Source: Ectopseudomonas composti (GTDB taxonomy: Bacteria > Pseudomonadota > Gammaproteobacteria > Pseudomonadales > Pseudomonadaceae). Taken from it: a stretch of 64,000 nt of DNA. Location of the stretch: the NCBI RefSeq assembly GCF_001567565.1, contig NZ_LSSW01000021.1, forward strand, positions 310,001 through 374,000, written 5' to 3'. This document shows positions 1-9,715 of the stretch, piece after piece (the stretch's first letter is position 1; each line of letters begins with the position of its first letter). Position numbers and translations under genes: made by a program. The notes under the pieces were generated by a model, which saw nothing but the letters and a program-made list of their open reading frames with translations, was not told where the DNA came from and did not search any database.

Positions 1-37
1 CTTTAGCCGCGACTGTCTTAGTACTCTGAGTGCCTGT

Positions 38-1015
38 TCACGGCAGCAGGATGGTCGAGCCGGTGGTCTGCCGTGCGCTCAGTGCATCCTGGGCGGCGGC
101 GGCATCTTTCAGCGCGTAGCGATTGCTGATTTCCACCTGCAGCTTGCCGCTGGCGATCATGCCGAACAGCTCATCGGCCATGGCCTGCAGGCGCGGGGCG
201 CTGGTGGCATAGCCGGCCAGGGTCGGGCGGGTGACGTACAGCGAACCCTTTTGCGCCAGGATGCCCAGGTTGACCCCGGTCACGGCGCCCGAGGCGTTGC
301 CGAAGCTGACCAGCAGGCCGCGTGGCGCTACACAGTCCAGCGAAGTTTCCCAGGTGTCCTTGCCGACGCCGTCATAGACCACCGGGCACTTGGCGCCGTC
401 GGTCAGCTCCAGCACGCGCTGCACGACGTTCTCATGGCTGTAGTCGATGGTTGCCCAGGCGCCCTGTTCCTTGGCGCGCGCCGCCTTCTCCGCCGAACTG
501 ACGGTACCGATCAGCTTGACGCCCAGCGCCTTGGCCCACTGGCAGGCGAAGGAGCCGACACCGCCGGCAGCCGCGTGAAACAGGATGGTTTCGCCGCCCT
601 GGAGCTCGTAGGTCTGGCGCAGCAGGTATTGCACGGTCAGGCCCTTGAGCATCACCGCGGCGGCCTGCTCGAAACTGATGCTCTCCGGCAGCTTCACCAG
701 CTTGTCGGCGGGCAGCACGTGCAGCTCGCTGTATGCGCCAAGCGGGCCGGTGGCGTAGGCCACTCGATCACCCACTTCGAGGCCTTCGACCTCGCTGCCG
801 AGCGCCTCGACCACGCCAGCACCTTCTGTGCCCAGGCTCGAAGGCAGCGCGGGTGGCTGATACAGGCCGCTGCGGAAATAGGTGTCGATGAAGTTCAGAC
901 CGATAGCCCGGTTTGCCACACGAACCTCGCGCGGGCCTGGTGCTGCGGGCTGGTAGTCATGGTATTGCAGCACGTCGCTGCCGCCGTGCTGGCTGAACTG
1001 AATGCGCTTGGCCAT
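38..1015 (-). CDS. qor: NADPH:quinone oxidoreductase (zeta-crystallin type)
   Basis: Zinc-free medium-chain dehydrogenase/reductase of 325 residues, the usual length for Qor. It should catalyse one-electron reduction of quinones with NADPH in the cytoplasm. An N-terminal GroES-like domain is followed by a Rossmann fold with the nucleotide-binding motif HAAAGGVG at residues 147-154. The catalytic and structural zinc cysteines of alcohol dehydrogenases are absent, as expected for this family. The frame stays open far upstream, but the conserved start MAKRIQFSQHGG fixes the ATG at 1015. It is divergent from hemF, the arrangement I recall for PA0023/PA0024 of P. aeruginosa. Confidence 0.93.
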   Translation of the reverse strand: MAKRIQFSQHGGSDVLQYHDYQPAAPGPREVRVANRAIGLNFIDTYFRSGLYQPPALPSSLGTEGAGVVEALGSEVEGLEVGDRVAYATGPLGAYSELHVLPADKLVKLPESISFEQAAAVMLKGLTVQYLLRQTYELQGGETILFHAAAGGVGSFACQWAKALGVKLIGTVSSAEKAARAKEQGAWATIDYSHENVVQRVLELTDGAKCPVVYDGVGKDTWETSLDCVAPRGLLVSFGNASGAVTGVNLGILAQKGSLYVTRPTLAGYATSAPRLQAMADELFGMIASGKLQVEISNRYALKDAAAAQDALSARQTTGSTILLP

Positions 1016-1033
1016 CTCGGATTCCTTGTCTGA

Positions 1034-2077
<1,044 letters not shown>

Positions 2078-2084
2078 TGATCCT

Positions 2085-2143
2085 GTAGCCCGGATGCAAT
2101 CCGGGGTAATTTAGCGACCGCTCCCGGATTTCATCCGGGCTAC
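2085..2143. repeat. REP-like inverted repeat (type A)
   Basis: Long imperfect palindrome: GTAGCCCGGATGCAATCCGGG at 2085-2105 pairs with its near complement at 2123-2143, with a few mismatches. The same element occurs at 9632-9689 and in part at 39063-39120, 39232-39255 and 39363-39390. It lies in the hemF-aroE gap and may act as a hairpin that protects or ends hemF mRNA. Confidence 0.85.
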
Positions 2144-2161
2144 GAATTGGCGCCATTTCCC

Positions 2162-2224
2162 TGTAGGAGCCCGCTTGCGGGCGATCTGGCCGCAGAGCGA
2201 ATCGCCAGCAAGCTGGCGCCTACA
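2162..2224. repeat. Dispersed inverted repeat (type B)
   Basis: Starts TGTAGGAGCCCGCTTGCGGGCGAT and ends ATCGCCAGCAAGCTGGCGCCTACA, so the outer ends are partly complementary and an inner CCCGC/GCGGG hairpin is present. It belongs to the TAGGAGC...CGCGA family also seen at 39133-39440, 46454-46479 and 49714-49739. It ends 15 bases before aroE, so the aroE leader contains it. Confidence 0.75.
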
Positions 2225-2239
2225 CAAACAGGATTTCCC

Positions 2240-3061
2240 ATGGATCGTTACTGCGTCTTCGGCAACCCCATCAGCCACAGCAAATCACCGCTGATTCATC
2301 GCTTGTTCGCCGAGCAGACCGGCCAGCAGCTCGATTACCAGGCGCGCCTGGCGCCACTGGACGATTTCACCGGCAATGCCGGCGCGTTCTTCGTCGACGG
2401 CCTGGGTGGCAACGTCACCGTACCGTTCAAGGAAGAGGCCTTCCGCCTGGCCGATGAACTGACCGAGCGCGCTCGCCGCGCCGGCGCAGTGAATACCTTG
2501 AAGAAGCAGGCCGACGGTCGCCTGCTCGGCGACAACACCGATGGCGCCGGCCTGACCCGCGACCTGCAGGACAACGCCGGCTTCAGCCTGGCCGGCAAGC
2601 GCGTGCTGCTGCTCGGTGCCGGTGGCGCCGTGCGCGGCGTGCTCGAACCCTTCCTGGCGCAGAAACCAGCCGTGCTGGTGATCGCCAACCGTACCCTGGC
2701 CAAGGCCGAACAACTGGTGCGCGAATTCGCCGATCTCGGCCCGCTGGTTGCGGCCGGTTTCGACTGGATCGATGCGCCGGTGGACCTGATCGTCAACGGC
2801 ACTTCGGCCAGCCTCGGCGGTGAGCTGCCGCCGATCGCGCCGGGGCTGATCCAGCCCGGTCACACGGTCTGCTACGACATGATGTACGCCAAGGAACCGA
2901 CCGCCTTCAACCGCTGGGCCGCCGAACAAGGTGCGGCGCGTTGCCTCGACGGTCTGGGTATGCTGGTCGAGCAAGCGGCCGAGGCGTTCGAGTTGTGGCG
3001 TGGCGTGCGTCCTGACACGGCGCCGGTGCTGGCCGAGCTACGCCGTCAGCTGGCGGGCTAG
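2240..3061 (+). CDS. aroE: Shikimate dehydrogenase
   Basis: NADPH-dependent reduction of 3-dehydroshikimate to shikimate in chorismate biosynthesis. The protein has 273 residues, as typical. The substrate pocket is visible as SHSKSP (residues 12-17) and NVTVPFK (58-64, the catalytic lysine being K64), with NTDG at 99-102. The NADP fold follows with GAGGAVRG at 126-133 and the NRT motif at 150-152 that contacts the NADPH phosphate. The frame extends upstream, but the conserved start [10 protein letters not shown] gives ATG 2240. The next gene begins 5 bases after the stop, so the two are probably cotranscribed. Confidence 0.96.
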   Translation: MDRYCVFGNPISHSKSPLIHRLFAEQTGQQLDYQARLAPLDDFTGNAGAFFVDGLGGNVTVPFKEEAFRLADELTERARRAGAVNTLKKQADGRLLGDNTDGAGLTRDLQDNAGFSLAGKRVLLLGAGGAVRGVLEPFLAQKPAVLVIANRTLAKAEQLVREFADLGPLVAAGFDWIDAPVDLIVNGTSASLGGELPPIAPGLIQPGHTVCYDMMYAKEPTAFNRWAAEQGAARCLDGLGMLVEQAAEAFELWRGVRPDTAPVLAELRRQLAG

Positions 3062-3066
3062 CGCGC

Positions 3067-3417
3067 ATGGGTGAAGACGCGCTGCCGAGGATCAGGGGCT
3101 ATCACGCCCACGTCTACTTCGACGCTGGCACCCTCGACCAGGCACGGGCGTTGTGCGAAGAAGCCGCGCGGCGTTTCCCATTGAAGATGGGGCGGATGCA
3201 CGAGCGCCTGGTCGGTCCGCACCCGGACTGGAGTTGTCAGCTGGCCTTTCGTCCCGATCTGTTCGGCGAACTGGTGCCCTGGTTGATGCAGCACCGCGAC
3301 GGCCTCAACGTGCTGGTGCACCCGCTCACCGATGACGAGCTGCGCGATCATCGCGACTGGCCGCTGTGGCTTGGTCAGGTGCGTCCGCTGGATCTGAGCG
3401 TGCTCGCAGACGAGTAA
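3067..3417 (+). CDS. DOPA 4,5-dioxygenase family protein
   Basis: Small protein of 116 residues that resembles the DOPA 4,5-dioxygenase family (PF08883). It carries the characteristic histidines in HAHVYF (H13, H15), GPHPDW (H52) and VHPLTDDELRDH (H85, H94), likely metal or substrate ligands. Fungal homologues cleave DOPA extradiol-wise, but the physiological substrate of bacterial ones is mostly unknown, so no pathway is claimed. It follows aroE by 5 bases; a link to aromatic metabolism is possible, though this may simply be a shared transcript. Confidence 0.8.
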   Translation: MGEDALPRIRGYHAHVYFDAGTLDQARALCEEAARRFPLKMGRMHERLVGPHPDWSCQLAFRPDLFGELVPWLMQHRDGLNVLVHPLTDDELRDHRDWPLWLGQVRPLDLSVLADE

Positions 3418-3439
3418 TGGCTGGAGCGAGCTACCTGGC

Positions 3440-5011
3440 TCAATCCTCGAACTGTACCGGGCAGTGCTCGGCGCCTTCGAGTTTTAGGATTTCCTCCACC
3501 ACCTGCGGGCGTGCCTGGCGCAGCACCAGGCTGCGCTGTTGCCCCTGCAGGCGGCGCGCCTCCTGATGCAGCATTTCCACCCCGGCGTAGTCGATGAAGT
3601 TGATGTGCCGCGCGTCGATCACCAGGCGTTGTCCGCGGCTACGCTGCAGCAGCTGCTGGATGTACTGGCAGGCGCCGAAGAAGATCGAGCCGTCGATGCG
3701 CAGCACCTCGTCGTCGCCGTCGTGCCACAGGCGCACACGCGGCTGCGAGGTGCGCTTGAGGTAGAAGAACAGCGAGGCCAGCACGCCAGCGTAGATCGCC
3801 GTCTGCAGTTCCAGCACCAGGGTCGCGGCGAAGGTCAGCAGCATCACCGCGAACTCAGAGCGGCTGACCCGGCGCAACGCGCGGATCGCCGGCAGATCCA
3901 CCAGGCCCCAGCAGATCAGCAGAATGCCGGCCGCCATCACCGGTAGCGGGATATGTGTCAGCAGCGCCGCCCCGAACACCGCGAACAGCGCCACCAGCAG
4001 CGCCGAGAACACCCCGGCCAGCGGCGTACGGGCGCCAGCCTGCAGGTTCAGCGCCGAGCGGGTGAAGGAGCCGGCCGACAGCGAGCCGGAGAACCACGGG
4101 CCGATGATGTTGGACAGCCCTTGGGCGCGAACTTCCTGGTTGGCATCGAGGAACTGGTGTGATTTGACCGCCAGTGCGCGGGCGATGGACAGGCTGGTGA
4201 CCAGCCCGAGCATGCCGCAGGCCACTGCCGCCGGCAGCAGGCGCAGCACATCGTCGAGATCGAAATTGAGCATCGTCAGTGGCGGCAGGCCGCCGGCGAA
4301 GGGCGCCACCAGGGCAATTTCATCGGCGAAACGCGCCGGCAACAACCAGGCCAGCAGGCTGCCACTGACCAGGCCGATCAACAGCGCGGGCAGTTTCGGC
4401 CACAGGCGGCGCACGGCCAGGCTGAGCAGCAGGGTGAAGGCCGCCAATGCCACGCTGGGCCAGTGCGCCTGCGGCAGGTGCTGGCCGATCTGCAGCAGGC
4501 TGGTCAATGCCGTGGGTTGGCTGTCGACCTCGACGCCGAGCAGATTGGGCATCTGCCCGATGGCGATGACCAATGCCGCGCCGAGGGTGAAGCCGAGCAC
4601 CACCGATTGCGAGACGAAGTTCACCAGCGCGCCGAAGCGCAGCAAACCGAGCAGCCACTGGAACAGCCCGGCGAGAAAGGTCAGCAGCAGGATCAGGGCG
4701 ATGAATTCGTCGCTGCCCATGCGTGCCATGGGGCTGACGCTGGTGAACAGGACGATGGAAATGGCCGCGGTCGGTCCGCAGATCAGGTGCCAGGACGAGC
4801 CCCACAGGCAGGCGATGATCACCGGCACTATGGCGGCGTACAGGCCATATTCGGCCGGCAGGCCGGCAATCAGCGCGTAGGCCAGTGACTGTGGCAGGGC
4901 CAGGATGGCGCCGGTCAGGCCCACCAGCAGGTCATTGCCGAAGGTCTTGCGACTGGTGCCGGGCAACCAGCGTAGAAACGGCAGCAGGGTCTGTTGGTCA
5001 GGTAGGCGCAT
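3440..5011 (-). CDS. SulP family anion transporter with STAS domain
   Basis: Inner-membrane anion transporter of 523 residues. The N-terminal part is highly hydrophobic with ten or more membrane segments and the SulP pattern ALPQSLAYALIAGLPAEYGLY (about residues 38-58). A cytoplasmic STAS domain occupies about residues 430-515 (SIFFGACQYIQ, LVIDARHINFIDYAG). SulP proteins carry sulfate, bicarbonate or other anions and the substrate cannot be read from sequence. Its place next to choline-sulfate genes makes sulfate plausible. PAO1 has a sulfate-transporter-like gene at the matching position (PA0029, from memory). It converges on the gene ending at 3417. Confidence 0.9.
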   Translation of the reverse strand: MRLPDQQTLLPFLRWLPGTSRKTFGNDLLVGLTGAILALPQSLAYALIAGLPAEYGLYAAIVPVIIACLWGSSWHLICGPTAAISIVLFTSVSPMARMGSDEFIALILLLTFLAGLFQWLLGLLRFGALVNFVSQSVVLGFTLGAALVIAIGQMPNLLGVEVDSQPTALTSLLQIGQHLPQAHWPSVALAAFTLLLSLAVRRLWPKLPALLIGLVSGSLLAWLLPARFADEIALVAPFAGGLPPLTMLNFDLDDVLRLLPAAVACGMLGLVTSLSIARALAVKSHQFLDANQEVRAQGLSNIIGPWFSGSLSAGSFTRSALNLQAGARTPLAGVFSALLVALFAVFGAALLTHIPLPVMAAGILLICWGLVDLPAIRALRRVSRSEFAVMLLTFAATLVLELQTAIYAGVLASLFFYLKRTSQPRVRLWHDGDDEVLRIDGSIFFGACQYIQQLLQRSRGQRLVIDARHINFIDYAGVEMLHQEARRLQGQQRSLVLRQARPQVVEEILKLEGAEHCPVQFED

Positions 5012-5069
5012 GGTTTGGGTCGAGGGTGGGCCGCAGGCGACTCCACCCTACTCATTTGCAGCGGTTAAT

Positions 5070-5990
5070 TCAAAGCCGCGCCTTCACTGCGGCCAGTCCG
5101 TCGCCGCCGTCACGGGTGGTCACGCCCTGCAACCAGCCATCGAGCACCTGCGGGTTGGCCTTGAGCCAGGCCTTGATCGCCGCGTCGTTGCTGGCCTGCT
5201 TGCTCAGTACCTGATCCATGATGCTGTTCTCCATATCCTGGGTGAAGCGCAGCTGGCTCAGCAGCTTGCCGACATTCGGGCACTGCGCGGCATAGCCCTT
5301 GCGCGCCAGGGTGTTGACCTGGCCGCTGTCGCCGAAATACTTCTCGCCGCCCTTGAGGTACTTCATGTCGTACTGCACGTTCATCGGGTGCGGCGTCCAG
5401 CCGAGGAACACCACGAACTGATCGCGCTTCACCGCGCGGCCGACCTGTACCAGCATCGCCTGTTCGCTGGACTCCACCAGCTTCCAGTCACCGAGGCCGA
5501 ATTCGTCGGCGGCGATCATCTGCTTGATCGACTCGTTGGCCGGCGAGCCGGAGGCGATGCCGTAGAGCTTCTTGCCGAACTTGTCGGCGTGCTTGTCGAG
5601 GTCGGCGAAGGTCTTCACCCCGGCCTCATAGGCGTAGGTGGGTACCGCCAGGGTGTATTCGGTGCCTTCCAGGTTCTGCGCGACCTTGTCCACCTCGCCA
5701 CTGGCGACGAACTTGTCGTAGTTGCTCTGCTGCGCCGGCATCCAGTTACCGAGGAACACATCGACCTGGCCCTTCTGCAGCCCGGCGAAGATGATCGGTA
5801 CGGCCAGGGTCTGGCTTTGCGCCTTGTAGCCCAGGCCGTCGAGCAGGAAGCTGGCGATGCCGTTGGTCACGGCGATATCGCTCCAGCCCGGATCACCCAG
5901 CTTGACCGTGTCGCAGGCGGCATCTTCGGCCCAGGCGTTGCCGGCACTGGTGAGCGTGGCGGCGATCAGTAGCACGCTGAATCGGTTCAT
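5070..5990 (-). CDS. choX: Choline ABC transporter substrate-binding protein
   Basis: Periplasmic binding protein of the OpuAC/ChoX type, 306 residues, with a signal peptide cut after AWA (residue 21). Aromatic residues in PGWSD, GNWMPAQ and LGWTPHPMN fit the aromatic box that holds a quaternary ammonium group. The start at 5990 is set by a strong GGAGAGA ribosome site and the signal peptide. It lies 49 bases downstream of betC on the same strand, as in choline-sulfate loci of rhizobia and pseudomonads. No permease or ATPase is here, so it must use a transporter coded elsewhere. Confidence 0.9.
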   Translation of the reverse strand: MNRFSVLLIAATLTSAGNAWAEDAACDTVKLGDPGWSDIAVTNGIASFLLDGLGYKAQSQTLAVPIIFAGLQKGQVDVFLGNWMPAQQSNYDKFVASGEVDKVAQNLEGTEYTLAVPTYAYEAGVKTFADLDKHADKFGKKLYGIASGSPANESIKQMIAADEFGLGDWKLVESSEQAMLVQVGRAVKRDQFVVFLGWTPHPMNVQYDMKYLKGGEKYFGDSGQVNTLARKGYAAQCPNVGKLLSQLRFTQDMENSIMDQVLSKQASNDAAIKAWLKANPQVLDGWLQGVTTRDGGDGLAAVKARL

Positions 5991-6039
5991 GGCGTCTCTC
6001 CTTTTTTCTTCTGTTTTAGGGGCGGCAGTCGGTAACGGT

Positions 6040-7548
6040 TCACACCTGCGGAAAGCGCGCGCGGCGCTCCAGGTCGTCGAGGTCGATGTGGTTGCGCATG
6101 TATTGCTCACTGGCGTCGACCCAGGGCTGGTGATCCCAGCTGGTCAGCTTGCCCTGGCTCAGGGCGTCGGCCACCAGGCGCCGGCGGCGCTGGCTGGCCA
6201 GGGTGGCGGCGTGAATGGCCGGGATGTCCCAGCGCTCGCGAACCTCGGCGATGAAGCCGGCGAGGATGCCCTTGTGCTCGCTGCAGTCGGCCAGGTTCTG
6301 GCGCTCCTGCTGGTCACTGTCGAGATTGAACAGCAGCAGCGGGTCGCGTTCGGAGTAGACGAACTTCCACGGCCCACGGCGGATCATCATCAGCGGGCTG
6401 TCGGTGCCTTCGGCCATGTATTCGCCGAGTACCTCGTCGTGGCCGCCCTCGCCCTTGAGGTGCGGCAGCAGCGATTGCCCCTCCAGCTCCAGGCCGGCAT
6501 CGACCTGGCCGCCAGCCAGTTCCACCAGCGTCGGCAGCAGGTCGAGGGTCGACACCGACTGACTGACACGCTGCGCGGCGAAGCGCTTGGGCGCGTGTAC
6601 CAGCAGCGGCACACGGGCGGACATCTCGAACCAGTGCATCTTGTACCAGAGGCCGCGCTCGCCAAGCATGTCGCCATGGTCGCCGGAGAAGACGATCAGG
6701 GTGTCGTCTGCCAGGCCGCATTCTTCCAGGGTTCCCAGCAACTTGCCGATGTTGTCGTCGATGTAGCTGCAGGCACCGAAGTAGGCGCGGCGGGCGTCGC
6801 GGATCTTGTCCTCGGGCAGCGGTTTGTCCCACAGGTCGATGACCTTGAGCAGGCGCTGCGAGTGCGGGTCCTGCTCGGCCTGTTCGATGTACTGGCGCGG
6901 CAGGGGGATGTCCACGCCCTCGTAGCGATCCCAGTATTCGCGGGGGATGGTGTAGGGGTCGTGCGGGTGGGTCATCGACACGGTCAGGCAGAACGGTTGT
7001 TCGGGCGTCAGGCGCACGTGGTCGTAGAGGTATTGGCGGGCCTTGAATACCACCTCCTCGTCGAAATCCAGCTGGTTGCTGCGCACGCAGGGGCCGGCCT
7101 GCAGCACCGAGGACATGTTGTGGTACCAGCTGGCGCGCACGTCCGGCTCGTCCCAGTTCACCGCCCAGCCATAGTCGGCCGGGTAGATGTCGCTGGTCAG
7201 GCGCTCCTCGTAGCCGTGCAGCTGGTCGGGGCCGCAGAAGTGCATCTTGCCCGACAGCGCGGTGCGGTAGCCGAGACGGCGCAGGTAGTGGGCGTAGGTC
7301 GGCACGTCGGCGGGGAAATCGGCGGCATTGTCGTAGGCGCCGATTTTCGACGGCAGCCGGCCGCTGACCAGGGTGAAGCGCGACGGGGCGCAGAGCGGGC
7401 TGTTGCAGTAGGCCGAGTCGAACACCACGGCCTGTTCGGCCAGCTTCATCAGGTTGGGCATCTGCACCGGCGAGGCGGCATCGTGCAGCGGCAGGATCGG
7501 TGCGGCCATCTGGTCGGCCATGATGAAGAGGATGTTCGGGCGCTTCAT
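6040..7548 (-). CDS. betC: Choline-sulfatase
   Basis: Type I sulfatase of 502 residues that hydrolyses choline-O-sulfate to choline and sulfate, feeding glycine-betaine synthesis and sulfur supply. The N-terminal PNILFIMADQ gives metal ligands. The CxPSR signature CAPSR at residues 53-57 carries the cysteine converted to formylglycine, and SGDHGDMLGERG provides further metal ligands. No signal peptide is seen, so it is cytoplasmic, as known for BetC. The conserved MKRPNILFIMADQ fixes ATG 7548. It probably forms one transcript with choX and is divergent from its regulator. Confidence 0.95.
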   Translation of the reverse strand: MKRPNILFIMADQMAAPILPLHDAASPVQMPNLMKLAEQAVVFDSAYCNSPLCAPSRFTLVSGRLPSKIGAYDNAADFPADVPTYAHYLRRLGYRTALSGKMHFCGPDQLHGYEERLTSDIYPADYGWAVNWDEPDVRASWYHNMSSVLQAGPCVRSNQLDFDEEVVFKARQYLYDHVRLTPEQPFCLTVSMTHPHDPYTIPREYWDRYEGVDIPLPRQYIEQAEQDPHSQRLLKVIDLWDKPLPEDKIRDARRAYFGACSYIDDNIGKLLGTLEECGLADDTLIVFSGDHGDMLGERGLWYKMHWFEMSARVPLLVHAPKRFAAQRVSQSVSTLDLLPTLVELAGGQVDAGLELEGQSLLPHLKGEGGHDEVLGEYMAEGTDSPLMMIRRGPWKFVYSERDPLLLFNLDSDQQERQNLADCSEHKGILAGFIAEVRERWDIPAIHAATLASQRRRRLVADALSQGKLTSWDHQPWVDASEQYMRNHIDLDDLERRARFPQV

Positions 7549-7648
7549 GGTGGCGGGTATTCCATATTGTTGGTTTATGCGACAGTGCGGGCACCATGAT
7601 TCCGGTAGAACGGTGGCGGGGTAAACCCGGCTGAAATACATGCCTTGG

Positions 7649-7663
7649 ATAAGCAGAGCTTAT
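7649..7663. promoter_or_regulatory. Palindrome overlapping the LysR start codon
   Basis: ATAAGC-AGA-GCTTAT is a perfect 6-base inverted repeat with a 3-base spacer. It contains the first two bases of the ATG at 7662 and lies in the betC-regulator divergent region. Its size and position suit a LysR-type operator used for autoregulation, but this is inference only. Confidence 0.4.
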
Positions 7664-8582
7664 GTTTAATGCTATCGATGGGCTGTCGCTCGACGCGTTG
7701 CGGGTGTTCGAGTCGGCGGCGCGCCAGCTGAGTTTCACCGCTGCCGCCAGCGAGCTGGGCAGCAGCCAGCCGGCCATCAGCCAGCAGATCAAGCGCCTGG
7801 AGCAGCAACTGGCCACGCGCCTGTTCGATCGCGTCTACCGCGGCATCGTCCTGACCGAGGCCGGCGAGCTGTTGCTGGCCCACGTGCAGGAAGGACTGGC
7901 CAGCCTCGATGCCGGACTCGTCGCCGTCACCGCCCGGCAGCAGCACGAGGTATTGCAGGTGGCCACCGATTTTGCCTTCGCCGCCTACTGGCTGATGCCG
8001 CGCCTGCAGCGCTTCAATCGGCTGTACCCGGAGGTGGATGTCAGCCTGATCACCAGTGAGCGCGAGCCGGGCAGCGTGTCCAGCGACATCGACGTGGCGA
8101 TCCGTTTCGGTGATGGCCGCTTCAAGCACGGCGAGGCGCACCTGCTGTTTCGCGAGGAGGTGTTCCCGGTGTGCAGCCCGCGCCTGCTCGGCGAGCGTCA
8201 GCCGCCCCTGCCGGTCGCGGCGCTGGCTGACCTGCCGTTGCTGCACCTGCGCCCGGAGCACCGCTCACGCTGGTTCGACTGGGATGGCCTATTCCGCGCC
8301 CTGGGTATCGCCGGCTTGCCGACGCCCGGCGCGCTGCGTTTCGACAATTACACTCTGCTGATCCAGGCGGCGATTGCCGGGCAAGGCGTTGCCATCGGCT
8401 GGCGCCATCTGGTGGATGAACTTCTCGCCCAGGGACTGCTCTGTCGTCTGGGGGACGCCGAGGCACATTCGGCACTGGGCTATTACCTGGTGCTGCCCGA
8501 GCGCAAACGCCGCCAGCGCCTGACCGCGCGTTTCGTCGACTGGTTGCAGGCCGAGCTGGATTCGCCAGCAGCGAGCGTTTGA
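7662..8582 (+). CDS. LysR regulator of choline-sulfate utilisation
   Basis: LysR-type activator of 306 residues. A winged HTH lies at about residues 9-68 (LRVFESAARQLSFTAAASELGSSQPAISQQIKRLEQQL in sequence terms), followed by an effector domain with the pattern ASVDIAIRFGDG-like SSDIDVAIRFGDG typical of GcvA-like members. It is divergent from betC with a 113-base gap, the classical layout for the choline-sulfate regulator. No good ribosome site precedes ATG 7662, although the conserved N-terminus supports that start. The probable inducer is choline or choline sulfate. Confidence 0.88.
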   Translation: MFNAIDGLSLDALRVFESAARQLSFTAAASELGSSQPAISQQIKRLEQQLATRLFDRVYRGIVLTEAGELLLAHVQEGLASLDAGLVAVTARQQHEVLQVATDFAFAAYWLMPRLQRFNRLYPEVDVSLITSEREPGSVSSDIDVAIRFGDGRFKHGEAHLLFREEVFPVCSPRLLGERQPPLPVAALADLPLLHLRPEHRSRWFDWDGLFRALGIAGLPTPGALRFDNYTLLIQAAIAGQGVAIGWRHLVDELLAQGLLCRLGDAEAHSALGYYLVLPERKRRQRLTARFVDWLQAELDSPAASV

Positions 8583-8670
8583 TCGGGCCATACTGCAAGA
8601 GCGCAGGCGGAGTCCCTATACTGGACGCCGCCGTCTCCTCGGCTTTCTCAGACAACCGGTGAAGTGAACC

Positions 8671-9573
8671 GTGAAACTCCGTCATTCGATTTTGGGCCTG
8701 CTGCTGTGCGGCAGCCTTGTTGTTTCGAACCTCCAGGCCGCGCCGGCCCAGTCCAAGCAGGAGCTGGCCGCCGGTAGTGCGCTGCTGATCGACCTGAAGA
8801 CCGGCAAGGAGCTGTATTCCAGCAACCCTGACCTGCGCCTGCCGATCGCCTCGGTCACCAAGCTGATGACCGCCATGGTGACCCTCGACGCCAAGCTTTC
8901 GCTTGATGAGATGCTGCCCGTCAACATCCGCGACACCAAGGAAATGCAGGGCGTGTTCTCCCGTGTGCGCGTGGGCAGTGAACTCAGCCGCCGCGACATG
9001 CTGCACCTGGCGTTGATGTCTTCGGAGAACCGCGCGGCTGCCAGCCTCGCCCACCATTATCCGGGCGGCCAGGCTGCGTTCATCAAGGCGATGAACGCCA
9101 AGGCGAAGGCGCTGGGTATGAACCACAGCCACTTCGTCGAACCAACCGGCCTGTCCGAAGAGAACGTTTCCACGGCTCGTGACCTGGCGCTGATGGTCAA
9201 GGCGGCGGCTCAGTATCCGCTGATCCATCAGTTCACCACCGACTCGGAGGCTACGGTCGCGTTCCGCAAGCCGAATTACACATTGGGTTTTCGTAACACC
9301 AATGCGCTGGTACGCAAGGCCGACTGGAACATCAACCTGAGCAAGACCGGCTTCACCAATGCCGCTGGTCGCTGCCTGGTGATGGCCACCACCATCGCCA
9401 ATCGCCCGGTGGCCTTCGTGGTGCTCGGCGCCTTCGGCAAGTACACCCACATGGCTGACGCCAACCGCCTCAAGCGCTGGATGGAAACCGGCAAGGTCAC
9501 TCCGGTGCCGGCCGCTGCGCTGAGCTACAAGCAGCAGAAGCTGGCCGAATGGAGCCTGCAGGCCAAGCAGTGA
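8671..9573 (+). CDS. pbpG: D-alanyl-D-alanine endopeptidase PBP7
   Basis: Low-molecular-mass penicillin-binding protein of 300 residues that cuts DD-cross-links in periplasmic peptidoglycan. It has a signal peptide (cut near residue 23, LQAAP), the active-site tetrad SVTK at 61-64, SEN at 118-120 as the second motif, and KTG at 225-227. The length and the lack of a C-terminal amphipathic anchor fit PbpG rather than DacA/DacC. It starts with a GTG at 8671 preceded by GTGAA. A strong terminator follows at 9590. Confidence 0.93.
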   Translation: MKLRHSILGLLLCGSLVVSNLQAAPAQSKQELAAGSALLIDLKTGKELYSSNPDLRLPIASVTKLMTAMVTLDAKLSLDEMLPVNIRDTKEMQGVFSRVRVGSELSRRDMLHLALMSSENRAAASLAHHYPGGQAAFIKAMNAKAKALGMNHSHFVEPTGLSEENVSTARDLALMVKAAAQYPLIHQFTTDSEATVAFRKPNYTLGFRNTNALVRKADWNINLSKTGFTNAAGRCLVMATTIANRPVAFVVLGAFGKYTHMADANRLKRWMETGKVTPVPAAALSYKQQKLAEWSLQAKQ

Positions 9574-9589
9574 TCTGCACCGATGCACG

Positions 9590-9617
9590 AAGGGCGACTC
9601 GATGAGTCGCCCTTTTT
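9590..9617 (+). terminator. Rho-independent terminator after pbpG
   Basis: AAGGGCGACTC / GAGTCGCCCTT form a perfect 11-base stem with a 3-base loop followed by a short T run, 17 bases after the pbpG stop. Confidence 0.9.
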
Positions 9618-9631
9618 CGTTGCGCCGTCGT

Positions 9632-9689
9632 GTAGCCCGGATGCAATCCGGGGCAACAGTCACAAGGCCGCGGATTGCATCCGGGCTAC
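9632..9689. repeat. REP-like inverted repeat (type A)
   Basis: GTAGCCCGGATGCAATCCG at 9632-9650 and its exact reverse complement at 9671-9689, a perfect 19-base stem. It sits between two convergent genes, pbpG and a LysR gene, and is the best-preserved copy of the element at 2085-2143. Confidence 0.9.
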
Positions 9690-9715
9690 GCTCAATCTTT
9701 CTCAGTCGTGGTGCG

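Noticed and set aside
1..37. End of a gene at the left edge
   Set aside because: The 37 bases before the qor stop show no recognisable coding sequence on either strand; too short to call.
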